Shown here: piece by piece, positions 8,123-16,246 of the stretch
Layout of the letters: each line of letters starts with the position of its first letter
How positions within the stretch are numbered: position 1 is the stretch's first letter
Assembly: GCA_041397525.1 (NCBI GenBank)
Contig: JAWKWL010000007.1
Coordinates: forward strand, 124,001-188,000
Origin: BOKV01 sp041397525
GTDB taxonomy: Bacteria > Pseudomonadota > Alphaproteobacteria > Rhizobiales > Rhizobiaceae
Length of the DNA stretch: 64,000 nucleotides
Direction: 5' to 3'
Notes under the pieces: generated by a model
Database searches by the model: none
What the model saw: only the letters and a program-made list of their open reading frames with translations
What the model was told of the DNA's origin: nothing
Program-made: the position numbers and the translations under genes

Positions 8123-9268
8123 TCAAATCCTCCGCAGCACCTGGTTGCCCGAGATGATATGGGTTTCGTATCCGTCAAAAATCTTGTCGGCTTCACCCGC
8201 AGCATAAATCGCCTGATAGGCCTCATGCGGCACCAGTGCATGACGCTGGAAAGCCGAGACGCCTTGACGCGCACATTCCAGATCATCGGTATTGATGAAA
8301 TACTCGTCCCGCGGCGGCTCGCCACCCCACAGGCCCCATTTGCCCGGTCGTTCATTCACCGACCAGATTTCCTGAAGTGTCCAGGTCATCAGCCACTGGT
8401 TCTCCGGCCTGTGCACCTTCTTGAGGATCTGGTCCACCGTTTCGCCATTGCGGGTAATGTCGGAATGATAGAATGGCCCGAGCACGAACCGGCGCAACTG
8501 CTTGGGATGCAGCGTGTCAAAATCCTTGTCCATGTTGGTAGCGATCGTCGAAAGCGACAGCGAATAGGCCGAATTGCGGTCGCAGAAATCATCGAACTGG
8601 TGCGCCAGTTTCGGGTTCAGCAATCCGTCGACGGGTAGCGGTATTTCCACACCCTTGTTGAGTTTGCCGTCACGGTCGACCAGTGTCTCCACAATGTCAC
8701 TCGAAGAATCTTCCAGCGAACAGACATAGACCATCGGCAGGTTCGAACTGCCGTCGAAATAGCCCCAATGCACGATGTAATAGGGACGCTTTGTCTTCGG
8801 GTTCACCGACACCCGCACCGTCCGCGGCAAGACATAGGGTGAAAAATGCTCACCCATATCGACAGCCTGGAGATATTCACGCTCCGCCATGGTTTTTTGC
8901 AAAGCGAGTGGGAATTCCTTCTTCTTCAGGATGAAATCCACCATTTCCTGGCGGATGGTGTCACCGTCGGCTATCGACGCAAGGCGCTTCTTCGCGTCGC
9001 GCCGGTCATTTTCCAGTTCCATCACATTCTGGTAGGCTGGAAAACCGCTCTCAGCCTGGGAAATGCGAAAACGCTCGGCAAAGGCGACCCGGTTCTGCCA
9101 GCTCTGGAAAGAGCCACGCAACCGGGTCAGGTAGGTTTCGACGATCGCGCCGATGACATCATGCTTGTAGAGCGGGCTGTCGTCCTCACGCAAAAACGTG
9201 TCGAGCCCGTCGAGCGCGCGGCCCATCGCCTCAAAATACCGCCCGACAGGAGTTACATCGGTTTTCAT
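8123..9268 (-). CDS. Conserved hypothetical protein, partner of the AAA+ ATPase
   Basis: 381 residues, predicted soluble, without a family I can name. The first 160 residues are helical and charged (LENDRRDAKKRLASI, FILKKKEFPLALQKTM); the middle has beta-like segments RPYYIVHWGYFDGSSNLP and MVYVCSLEDSSSDIVE, and the C-terminal part ends with YETHIISGNQVLRRI. The gene is tightly linked to the AAA+ gene (three-base gap) and follows the exported-protein gene by 28 bases. The tight spacing suggests it is an adaptor or substrate of the AAA+ ATPase, which is inference only. Confidence 0.75.
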   Translation of the reverse strand: MKTDVTPVGRYFEAMGRALDGLDTFLREDDSPLYKHDVIGAIVETYLTRLRGSFQSWQNRVAFAERFRISQAESGFPAYQNVMELENDRRDAKKRLASIADGDTIRQEMVDFILKKKEFPLALQKTMAEREYLQAVDMGEHFSPYVLPRTVRVSVNPKTKRPYYIVHWGYFDGSSNLPMVYVCSLEDSSSDIVETLVDRDGKLNKGVEIPLPVDGLLNPKLAHQFDDFCDRNSAYSLSLSTIATNMDKDFDTLHPKQLRRFVLGPFYHSDITRNGETVDQILKKVHRPENQWLMTWTLQEIWSVNERPGKWGLWGGEPPRDEYFINTDDLECARQGVSAFQRHALVPHEAYQAIYAAGEADKIFDGYETHIISGNQVLRRI

Positions 9269-9296
9269 CGCGTGGCAGCCCTGTAGCTGGTCGCCA

Positions 9297-9758
9297 TTAT
9301 TGGACTACGCACTTTGAAAGGCGTACATCGCCGGTCTTGATCCTGATGGCTCCGCTACATCTTTTGCCTTCAAGCTTCAGGACCACCGAGTTGCGATATG
9401 TACCTTTCCTGTCGCGCCATACGCTCGAAACAGTCAGGGTCCCGTTTGCATATCTTGCCGATCCCTCATGTTCCCAGGATTCGATCTGGCCTTTGTAGAC
9501 GCATTTGAATTTGCTCTTGTGAACTCCGTTCAACTTGGCCAGAACACCTATCTGTCCGTCACCGACCGGTTTGCAACCGAGTTCATCCACGATCGTGATC
9601 ATGTCGTTGGGCAGCACCCGAAGGGTCTGCTTGTTGCCGACAACCGATTCATACCGGATCACCTTTGCGGGAATCTGGACTTCCGCATTTGCAGGCGACA
9701 ACGGGAAAAGGGCACCCAAAACCACTGCCGCCAGCATTCCTCCAATTACCCTTTGCAT
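9297..9758 (-). CDS. Small exported protein of unknown function
   Basis: 153 residues with a clear Sec signal peptide (about 1-25, hydrophobic GGMLAAVVLGALF and cleavage near ANA). The mature part is a basic beta-rich domain with four cysteines (in DELGCKPVG, KFKCVYKG, GKRCSGAI and SKCVVQ) that could form two disulfides. No family recognised. It sits between the coiled-coil gene and the 381-residue gene with short gaps (24 and 28 bases) and may have been captured by the operon, since its neighbours are cytoplasmic. Confidence 0.7.
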   Translation of the reverse strand: MQRVIGGMLAAVVLGALFPLSPANAEVQIPAKVIRYESVVGNKQTLRVLPNDMITIVDELGCKPVGDGQIGVLAKLNGVHKSKFKCVYKGQIESWEHEGSARYANGTLTVSSVWRDRKGTYRNSVVLKLEGKRCSGAIRIKTGDVRLSKCVVQ

Positions 9759-9782
9759 CTTGTTGAACCCTTGTCGAAATGG

Positions 9783-10868
9783 TCAGGACGCCACGTAATT
9801 TGCGGAATTGTGCTTTTTCATCACCTCGTCGAAGCGGCGTGCAAATGCTTCGTCAGCAAGTTGCTTGCGCCGCTGGATGTCCTTGGTGGAAAGCATGTTC
9901 TTTTCATGCATCTCCAACAGGTCACCAATATGCGACTGCGCGGCCGCACCAATACCGGCCATGGTTTCTTCAGCCGCGGTATCAACCTTGTTGCCAAGAG
10001 TGTTGATTTTGTGCGCCACATCCTGCTGCGCTGCCGTCTTCAGAGAGTCTTCCAGCGCCTTGTACAGGACTACGCGCTGCTCGGTATCGATGGTCAGCTT
10101 GTTGATCAGTGTCTGCTGCGCTGCCAGCTGGTTGTTGAGCGAGTCGACAAAGGTCTGGAACATTGAAGTGTAGCGTTCCAGCGTCTGGCTTTCTGCGAGC
10201 AGCTCCTGTTCTTTCGCCTGCATCTGGTTGTATTCCGTAGCCATCTCGGAGCGCTTGGCTTCCAGTGCAGCCCGCTCTTTCTGGTTGGTCGATGCCGATA
10301 TCTGGTTTTCAAGATCCAACAGCGCCGGGTTCAGTTCCTCGATGCGCTTTTGCGTCGATTGCAAATTGTCCATGGTGCCCTGGCGGCGCTCCAGCACCTT
10401 GCGCAGGCTTGTCTCCGACGCCGAATAACGCGATTCCAGCGCTGTCTTCTGCCCCTTGAGAATGCCAACGATCTTGTCTGACTTCGACAGCAGTTCCTGC
10501 AGGTTCGACGACAGCGACATATGCCGCACACGCTCGGTACGCATGCGTTGCATCCGCTGCTTGGAAAAGATGCCGATGAACTTCTCCATTGCGGTGTAGC
10601 TTTTCATGCTTTCGAATTCGGCGCCGAAAACATTGGTCGCATCTTCAAGGCCAATGATGAGGTCAGCGATATTGCCTTCCATCACACCTTGCTGGCGCAG
10701 CACATCCTCGATGCGCGCATTTTCGATGTCGAAATCAATTTCACCAATGGTTTCAGCCTTGGCGAACTTGTCGAGCACGACACCGGATTGTTCCAGCTTC
10801 GTCTTCATCTCCTCGACAGTGCGGCGTGTCTTTTCAATTTCGGCGTCAAAATTCTGCATGCTGGCCAT
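9783..10868 (-). CDS. Long coiled-coil protein, first gene of the AAA+ operon
   Basis: 361 residues, almost all helical with strong heptad character from about 125 to 270 (for example LERRQGTMDNLQSTQKRIEE and LEAKRSEMATEYNQMQ), no signal peptide and no membrane helix. The overall look recalls the TelA/toxic-anion-resistance coiled coils, but I see no diagnostic motif and do not assign it there. GGGAG lies six bases before the ATG. An 18-base palindrome with a GTGAT-N4-ATCAC core lies 43 bases upstream of the start. As the first gene it is likely the structural scaffold of whatever complex the AAA+ ATPase acts in. Confidence 0.75.
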   Translation of the reverse strand: MASMQNFDAEIEKTRRTVEEMKTKLEQSGVVLDKFAKAETIGEIDFDIENARIEDVLRQQGVMEGNIADLIIGLEDATNVFGAEFESMKSYTAMEKFIGIFSKQRMQRMRTERVRHMSLSSNLQELLSKSDKIVGILKGQKTALESRYSASETSLRKVLERRQGTMDNLQSTQKRIEELNPALLDLENQISASTNQKERAALEAKRSEMATEYNQMQAKEQELLAESQTLERYTSMFQTFVDSLNNQLAAQQTLINKLTIDTEQRVVLYKALEDSLKTAAQQDVAHKINTLGNKVDTAAEETMAGIGAAAQSHIGDLLEMHEKNMLSTKDIQRRKQLADEAFARRFDEVMKKHNSANYVAS

Positions 10869-10910
10869 GTGGCACTCCCGCGCGTTAAACCCCTGATGGA
10901 AATCGAATAT

Positions 10911-10928
10911 AGGTGATGCGTATCACCT
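10911..10928. promoter_or_regulatory. Palindrome upstream of the coiled-coil/AAA+ operon
   Basis: AGGTGATGCGTATCACCT has perfect seven-base arms (AGGTGAT / ATCACCT) around a four-base centre. The TGAT-N4-ATCA core resembles sites of the CRP/FNR superfamily. It lies 43 bases before the start codon at 10868, so it would overlap the promoter. Binding is inferred only. Confidence 0.5.
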
Positions 10929-10985
10929 TTTGAAGAAAGTCCGTCAAAATTTGGTTCGTCGAACAACTGGCCTGGGATGAGGTAA

Positions 10986-11327
10986 TCAATTTCCCTTTGT
11001 TTCCAGCGTTATCGCCATTCCATGCGGCGTCCTTGCAGCAGCATTTTCCCATTCATGCTGACGCTGGTGCAATTCAGCAGCACTGATTGCCTGCTTTTCG
11101 GCAGTGATTCGCTCCAGTGCAATCATCCAAAGCCTGTAATAGCCCCGCCCGGTAGGTTTTTGCGTTTCGTGCCGGATCACACTGCCCAGGGTCTGCGCCC
11201 ATTCGCTCCAGGAAAACAGGCCCTTCTCATGCAGCGCCACAGCAATCGCAAATGCCTGCGCCTCCCAGGGCTCACGAAAAACCGGCCCCTCCTGGTCGAG
11301 CGGAATATCAGGTGAAACTTGTGCCAT
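10986..11327 (-). CDS. Nitrile hydratase accessory/activator protein
   Basis: 113 residues from the ATG at 11327 (MAQVSPDIPLDQEGPVFREP); the frame is open further upstream inside the beta gene but that part is a shadow. The protein matches nitrile hydratase activators of the cobalt type, which resemble the N-terminal half of the beta subunit (PWEAQAFAIAVALHEKGLFSWSEWAQTLG). Such proteins insert cobalt into the alpha subunit by subunit exchange. It starts seven bases after the beta stop, completing an alpha-beta-activator operon. Confidence 0.9.
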   Translation of the reverse strand: MAQVSPDIPLDQEGPVFREPWEAQAFAIAVALHEKGLFSWSEWAQTLGSVIRHETQKPTGRGYYRLWMIALERITAEKQAISAAELHQRQHEWENAAARTPHGMAITLETKGN

Positions 11328-11334
11328 GGCAGTT

Positions 11335-11988
11335 TCAGCGGCGCTCAAGATAGGGCTCCCAGCAATCGACAAACACCGAATGGGTTGCACCCCCACCAAA
11401 CAAATCGCTCGCGTCGAACCGCACGGTGTAGAGCCATTGCGGATCCTCTCCGCCGCCCGCACCATTGCTGTCGGGATAGACATGCACGCCATTGACGCGC
11501 TCAATGATTCCGGGCTTGCCCCGCACATAACGAGGCAACCTGGTATGGCCTTGCGGGTTCATTTCACGCGCGGTGACAGCACCGCCCTCGGCAAACAAGG
11601 CAGGACCTTGCGCAGGGCGGTCGCACGGCCCGCCTGAAGCGAGCGCTGCTTTCATCTGGCTTGCATCAGGAACCCGTTTAACTGTGATCGCCGGGGTCTG
11701 CATGAGACCGGTTTCGAGTTCCCCAGCTGTAACCATGCTGCGCTCCAGCATCAGTTTTTCCAGCGCCGCGAGCCATATTTGGTAATAGCTTGACGAAAGG
11801 TATTGAACCGGCGGCAAAGTTTCGCGCGCACTGCGTGAAAGGTCGATGTTCCACATTCCGGTAAAGCCCATGCCTACGGTAAGCGCCAGCGCCGCACGTT
11901 CCCAATCGGCATGAAACAGGGGTTCATTTTCTTCGGGCAGGACAGGGCCGTGGCACTGCATGCCCCCCATGTCATGCGGGCCGTTCAT
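11335..11988 (-). CDS. nthB: Nitrile hydratase beta subunit
   Basis: 217 residues, normal length. Starts MNGPHDMGGMQCHGPVLPEE, the typical NGVHDMGGM N-terminus, followed by the helical FHADWERAALALTVGMGF. The C-terminal SH3-like domain includes GNARLPRYVRGK-type residues (GHTRLPRYVRGKPGIIERVN) and LYTVRFDASDLFGG. With the alpha subunit it forms the enzyme that hydrates nitriles to amides in the cytoplasm. The ATG overlaps the alpha stop by four bases (ATGA). No amidase gene is adjacent. Confidence 0.95.
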   Translation of the reverse strand: MNGPHDMGGMQCHGPVLPEENEPLFHADWERAALALTVGMGFTGMWNIDLSRSARETLPPVQYLSSSYYQIWLAALEKLMLERSMVTAGELETGLMQTPAITVKRVPDASQMKAALASGGPCDRPAQGPALFAEGGAVTAREMNPQGHTRLPRYVRGKPGIIERVNGVHVYPDSNGAGGGEDPQWLYTVRFDASDLFGGGATHSVFVDCWEPYLERR

Positions 11989-12620
11989 GCCGGCAGCTCC
12001 GTCGGATCAAGCGCTAGTCCGGTACCAATCATGGAATCGCGGGTGACCAGCTGCGCCAGCCTGTCCTCGCTCCAGCTTTCGGTGCCCGGCGGTCGCATCG
12101 GGATCACGAGATAACGCAGTTCCGCAGTTGAATCCCAGACGCGGATCTGCGTTGCGGCAGGCAGTTCGACGCCGAATTCCGCCAGTACCGCATGGGGTTC
12201 GCTGACAGCACGTGAGCGATAGGGGGCCGACTTGTACCACACCGGTGGCAGGCCCAGCACCGGCCAAGGATAGCAGGAGCACAAAGTGCACACGACCATG
12301 TTGTGAACAGCGTCGGTATTTTCCACCACCCGCATATGTTCACCCTGGCGGCCGGAAAATCCCAGTTCGGCGATTGCCGTGGTGGCATTGTTCCGCAAGC
12401 GCTCAAGATAATCCTGATCGCTCCAGGCACGGGCCACGACTTTTGCGCCATTGCGCGGGCCGATCTTTGTTTCATAGGTCTCGACAATCAGGTCGAGTGC
12501 CTTCGGGTCGACATAGCCCTTTTCAACGAGCAGCGATTGCAATGCCCGCACCCTGACTTCCATCTCGTCCAGATGGCTCATCTCGCCATGGTCATGCCCG
12601 TTATCATGATTGTGTCCCAT
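11985..12620 (-). CDS. nthA: Nitrile hydratase alpha subunit, cobalt type
   Basis: 211 residues. The metal site reads VCTLCSCYPW; Thr between the first two cysteines is the mark of the cobalt class (iron enzymes have Ser). Other family segments are KVVARAWSDQDYLERL and LRYLVIPMRPPGTESW. The ATG at 12620 is chosen because AGGAG lies six bases before it; a GTG six bases earlier overlaps the DUF992 stop. The N-terminus is unusually His-rich: six histidines in the first 17 residues (HNHDNGHDHGEMSH), a possible cobalt-holding tail not usual in the family. Confidence 0.95.
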   Translation of the reverse strand: MGHNHDNGHDHGEMSHLDEMEVRVRALQSLLVEKGYVDPKALDLIVETYETKIGPRNGAKVVARAWSDQDYLERLRNNATTAIAELGFSGRQGEHMRVVENTDAVHNMVVCTLCSCYPWPVLGLPPVWYKSAPYRSRAVSEPHAVLAEFGVELPAATQIRVWDSTAELRYLVIPMRPPGTESWSEDRLAQLVTRDSMIGTGLALDPTELPA

Positions 12621-12622
12621 GT

Positions 12623-13129
12623 TCACTCCTGCGGCGAATCCGGTTCGCCAAAACTGCCGACACTGATCAGCTGCATCTGCGCAACCCCGATTGCGAGGTT
12701 GAAACCCTGGCTGGATTGCAGGCTGATCGGTTGCAGCGCGACCGAACGCTCGAGACCACCGACAAGCACATTGGCCCCCAATCCCCGGCCAAGCGTCAAC
12801 TCTCCGGAGAGGCCGGCATAATTGCCCTCCAGTATCCCTTCGTCACCGGGAAAGCCGGTGAGCGAAAACACAGTCCAGGCAATGTCTGAAAACCGGGTGG
12901 AGCCGATATCGAGCCCGATCCGGTTGATTTCGCCTGCATAACGCTCAACCGGTCTGCCCGGCCGTTCGAAGATGCAGCTGAGCTCGCGCGAAGAACCAAG
13001 GATACGCCCCTCTCCGCCATCAACCTGACAGGTCAATTGACCGATCTGGATCGGTGAAGCTGCCTCGGCAACGCCTGACAAAGCCAGCAGCATCACTATT
13101 GCTGCGAGTCCCTTGGTCTTTCTTTTCAC
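12623..13129 (-). CDS. DUF992 domain-containing exported protein
   Basis: 168 residues with a Sec signal peptide (to about residue 23, GVAEA) and a beta-rich domain of the DUF992 family found mostly in Rhizobiales: IQIGQLTCQVDGGEG, ELSCIFERPG and a repeated Gly-rich pattern GNYAGLSGELTLGRGLGAN. Function unknown, probably periplasmic. Its stop nearly touches the nitrile hydratase alpha start, so it may be co-transcribed with that operon. Confidence 0.88.
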   Translation of the reverse strand: MKRKTKGLAAIVMLLALSGVAEAASPIQIGQLTCQVDGGEGRILGSSRELSCIFERPGRPVERYAGEINRIGLDIGSTRFSDIAWTVFSLTGFPGDEGILEGNYAGLSGELTLGRGLGANVLVGGLERSVALQPISLQSSQGFNLAIGVAQMQLISVGSFGEPDSPQE

Positions 13130-13164
13130 GATTGCAGGCTCCCTGCATCCAGGGGTTCATCTGT

Positions 13165-13749
13165 TCAATTTGGTCCGGCCTCCCGGCTTGACCAGTGTTT
13201 GCGGCAAAGCGAAACATAACTGTCTTCACCACCGATAACAATCTGCTCGCCATTCTCGATGATATTTCCCTCACTATCCAGGCGAACGACCATGGTCGCC
13301 TTCTTTCCGCACCAGCAGATCGTGCGAATTTCCCGAAGATCATCAGCGAGCGCCAGGAGAGCCTTGCTGCCGGGAAACAGCTTGCCCTGGAAATCGGTTC
13401 GCAACCCGTAGCACATCACCGGGATTTTGAGATCATCGGCAACCTTTCCCAACTGCCAGACCTGATCTTCGCTCAGAAACTGCGCTTCATCGACAAAGGC
13501 ACAATCTATCTTGCGCTTTGCCCGCTCCACGCGAAAGAACTCGAACAGGTCCATTTCCGGATTGAACAGATAGGCATCTCGCTTGAGGCCTATGCGCGAC
13601 GCGATGATGCCCTTGCCGACACGATCATCGAAAGAAGAGGTCATCAGCAGCGTATGCATCCCGCGTTCCTCATAATTGTAGGACGCCTGCAGCAGCAGTG
13701 TAGACTTGCCGGCATTCATTGCCGAATAGCTGAAATAGAGTTTTGCCAC
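13165..13749 (-). CDS. tdk: Thymidine kinase (type II)
   Basis: 194 residues. P-loop SAMNAGKST near residue 8, the catalytic and lasso regions (CAFVDEAQFLSEDQV) and two zinc-binding pairs (CWCGKKA and CRKHW) are all present. It phosphorylates thymidine in the salvage pathway. The GTG at 13749 (reads VAKLYFSYS) is chosen because GGAGGAC lies about six bases upstream; longer in-frame starts add residues not found in the family. It is close to the DUF992 gene (35 bases). Confidence 0.95.
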   Translation of the reverse strand: MAKLYFSYSAMNAGKSTLLLQASYNYEERGMHTLLMTSSFDDRVGKGIIASRIGLKRDAYLFNPEMDLFEFFRVERAKRKIDCAFVDEAQFLSEDQVWQLGKVADDLKIPVMCYGLRTDFQGKLFPGSKALLALADDLREIRTICWCGKKATMVVRLDSEGNIIENGEQIVIGGEDSYVSLCRKHWSSREAGPN

Positions 13750-13851
13750 GATGTCCTCCACAAGACGGGCCTGAAAAGACAATCATGATCCCGTGCCTTG
13801 CGTTCAAGCCCGGCATGACGACATCCACAGTTAGAGTATTTCCGCAGGACA

Positions 13852-13887
13852 AAAAATAAGGGGCCGCGTTCCCACAAACGCGGCCCC
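13852..13887 (-). terminator. Intrinsic terminator after the receiver gene
   Basis: Eleven-base GC-rich stem, GGGGCCGCGTT (13860-13870) with AACGCGGCCCC (13877-13887), followed on the minus strand by TTATTTTTTG. It ends the transcript of the lone receiver protein. A second small hairpin (CGCCACC / GGTGGCG) lies at 13892-13907. Confidence 0.9.
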
Positions 13888-13945
13888 TTGTCGCCACCTT
13901 GGTGGCGTTTCCGTCAGTTCCCCCATGGACTGCCGGAATGCTCTG

Positions 13946-14383
13946 CTACCGCGTCGCCCATTCTCCCGAACGATTCCCTGCCCCTGCAAGCCATGTCTGG
14001 ATCTTGGCAGTCAGGACATCGGGGGAAATGGGTTTGGCAAGATAGTCATCCATGCCGGCATCAAGGCAGCGCTGCCTGTCTTCCTTCAGCGCATGTGCCG
14101 TCATGGCAATGATGGGGGTGCGATGCAGCCCCATTTCCCGCTCATGCTCGCGAATGGCTTGCGTCGCCTGATAGCCGTTCATCTCCGGCAGTGAGACGTC
14201 CATCAGCACCAGCACCGGCCCGAGCTGCTTGAATGCTGCAACGCCCTTGAGGCCGTCATGAGCGATGTGAAACGGCATTCCGAGCGGCATCAGCGAATGC
14301 TCAAGCACAAGCCTGTTGATTTCGTTGTCTTCTACGCCCAACAGGCAACGCCCGAAGTAATTGTTATCAAGTCCAATGAGCAT
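13946..14383 (-). CDS. Single-domain response regulator (receiver protein)
   Basis: 145 residues, a CheY-like receiver without an output domain. The acidic pocket is VEDNEINRL, the phosphoacceptor is the Asp in VLMDVSLPEMNGY, the Thr/Ser position is in IIAMTAHALKEDRQR, and the Lys is in DDYLAKPI. The sequence style (EDNEINR, MNGYQATQAIR) is that of receivers fused to hybrid histidine kinases, so it may be a detached phosphorelay domain. GGAGG before the ATG at 14383 supports this start. The upstream GGDEF-EAL gene ends 33 bases before it, suggesting a joint signalling unit. Confidence 0.88.
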   Translation of the reverse strand: MLIGLDNNYFGRCLLGVEDNEINRLVLEHSLMPLGMPFHIAHDGLKGVAAFKQLGPVLVLMDVSLPEMNGYQATQAIREHEREMGLHRTPIIAMTAHALKEDRQRCLDAGMDDYLAKPISPDVLTAKIQTWLAGAGNRSGEWATR

Positions 14384-14416
14384 GACACCCACCTCCGCCG
14401 AGGGTTGCCGCCAGTA

Positions 14417-16090
14417 TCATCCCGCCTTTGCGATCTGATCAGCGTTTGGATCGCGATCCATGAAATCTCGAATATAGCCCATGGTCTTGTGAGCATCTTG
14501 TGGCTTGCCAAACAGGTAACCCTGCCCAGCATGGCAGCCATACCGCTTCAGACTTTCGGCTTGACGCATTTCCTCGATGCCTTCGGCAACGACTGTCAGT
14601 TCAAGGCCTGCACACATTTCCAGAATGGCCCGCACGATGTGCTCGGCCGGTTTGTCTTCGCCGATTGCCATGATGAAGGCGCGGTCGATCTTCACCTTGT
14701 CGAGCTTGAGCTCGCGCAAGCGTCCAAGGCTCGATTGCCCGGTACCGAAGTCATCCATTGAAATCCTGATGCCGGACTGGTGCAATTCCTCGATGATCAT
14801 CGCTGCCGTTTCAGGGTCTGACATCATTGCGGTTTCAGTAACCTCGATCTCCAGGCGCTGTGGTGGCAGACCCGCGCGGCGGATGATGTCCTTGATACCG
14901 TCAGCAGTGGAAGGATCGACAAGCTGAACGCTTGAAAGATTGAACGACAGGAACAATTCATCGGGCCACTCGGCAGCAGCACGCGCAGCCTGCAGCAGAA
15001 GCGATTCGGTCAGCGGCGCGATGATGCCGCGCTCCTCAGCCAGCGGGATGAATTTCGCAGGTGAGACAAAACCGAGCTCGGGATCGATCCAACGGGCGAG
15101 CGATTCGAAACCGAGAAGCTTTCCGTCCTGCAGCGAGATGATTGGCTGGAAATGCGGCTTGACCCTGTGTTCGGCAATCGCATTGCGCAGCGCCTGCTCG
15201 ATGCGGGCATTCTCGCGCACGATTTCCTCGAGTTCCTTGGAATAGACAGTGACCCGCCCGCGTCCACGGCGCTTGGAATGGTACAGCGCCGTGTCGATAT
15301 TGCCCATGATCTGTTCGATAGTGTCGCCGGCATTGGGATAAAGCGCGAAACCGAATGAACCCGAAAGCCGGACATTGCGACCATCAAGATCGAACGGTGC
15401 CATCAACACATTCTGCAATATCCTGGCTTTTGCCGCCGCCCCTGCCTCATCCTCGACATAGGGGAAGATGAACGCAAATTCGTCACCACCGTAACGGCTT
15501 ACAAATCCGTCGCCCTCGACCGAAGCTGCCAGCCGCAAGGCGCACTGCTTGATAATCTCGTCACCACCCGAGTGACCAAAAAGATCATTGATCGGTTTCA
15601 TGCCATCGAGATTGACCAGCCCGATTGCAAAGGCTTTATCCGCGTCGCCGCGGCTTTCTATCAGGCGGTTGAATTTTTCGAACATGCGCATCTTGTTGCC
15701 AAGACCGGTAAGCGGGTCTGTATAGGCAAGCGACAGCGCGCGACCATTGGTCTTCACGGTCTTCTTGTTGTTCTCGTTGTCAAAGGACAGTGCGGTAAAC
15801 TGGCGCTCTTCAACGGCAAGGCTTTCCAGCGACTCCTGGCTGGCAAGAGCATGTTTGACCAGCGGCGATATCCGTACCCAGAGATAGACAAGTCCCAATA
15901 CTGTTGCCAATCCCGGAAGCAGCATGACCAGCGCCCCATAGGCATTGGGAATGAAAAACGTTGCTGCGGCAGCAAACACGCATACAACGCCTACGACGAT
16001 GAGCACAGCCACCAGGGGATTTCTGACTTCCTGCGTAAAACGCGATCCTTGTTTGGCGTCGTGTGCTTGGGTTGGCTTTGCCGCCGCCAT
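14417..16090 (-). CDS. GGDEF-EAL protein (cyclic-di-GMP cyclase/phosphodiesterase)
   Basis: 557 residues. Two membrane helices near 25-47 and 52-72, a short linker, a GGDEF domain (about 115-280) with the intact motif RYGGDEFAF, then an EAL domain (about 295-545). The EAL signature is FESLARW, with Glu kept; the other catalytic residues are present: Asn in FNLSSVQL, Glu in VTETAMM, DDFGTG, Lys in DKVKIDR, Glu in VVAEGIEEM and Gln in GQGYLFGKP. Both activities could therefore be real. It has no sensory domain between the helices, only a short loop. It is next to a lone receiver gene, which may modulate it. Confidence 0.93.
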   Translation of the reverse strand: MAAAKPTQAHDAKQGSRFTQEVRNPLVAVLIVVGVVCVFAAAATFFIPNAYGALVMLLPGLATVLGLVYLWVRISPLVKHALASQESLESLAVEERQFTALSFDNENNKKTVKTNGRALSLAYTDPLTGLGNKMRMFEKFNRLIESRGDADKAFAIGLVNLDGMKPINDLFGHSGGDEIIKQCALRLAASVEGDGFVSRYGGDEFAFIFPYVEDEAGAAAKARILQNVLMAPFDLDGRNVRLSGSFGFALYPNAGDTIEQIMGNIDTALYHSKRRGRGRVTVYSKELEEIVRENARIEQALRNAIAEHRVKPHFQPIISLQDGKLLGFESLARWIDPELGFVSPAKFIPLAEERGIIAPLTESLLLQAARAAAEWPDELFLSFNLSSVQLVDPSTADGIKDIIRRAGLPPQRLEIEVTETAMMSDPETAAMIIEELHQSGIRISMDDFGTGQSSLGRLRELKLDKVKIDRAFIMAIGEDKPAEHIVRAILEMCAGLELTVVAEGIEEMRQAESLKRYGCHAGQGYLFGKPQDAHKTMGYIRDFMDRDPNADQIAKAG

Positions 16091-16189
16091 GTTTCAGTCC
16101 CCTGTCGCTGACCAGAATTTGGCCTGCACAGTTGCAGTGGAACAGTAAACAAGCCCTTCAGAAAGACTTGGCTAACATGGGGTAAAACG

Positions 16190-16215
16190 AAAAAACCAGG
16201 CAATACTGCCCGGTT
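16190..16215 (-). terminator. Intrinsic terminator after soxCD
   Basis: Nine-pair stem (AACCAGGCA at 16194-16202 and TGCCCGGTT at 16207-16215, one G-T pair) with loop ATAC. On the minus strand it is followed by TTTTCG then TTTT. It lies 32 bases after the soxD stop. Confidence 0.8.
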
Positions 16216-16246
16216 TCTCGATTGTTGGTATACGCCAGGTAAACGC

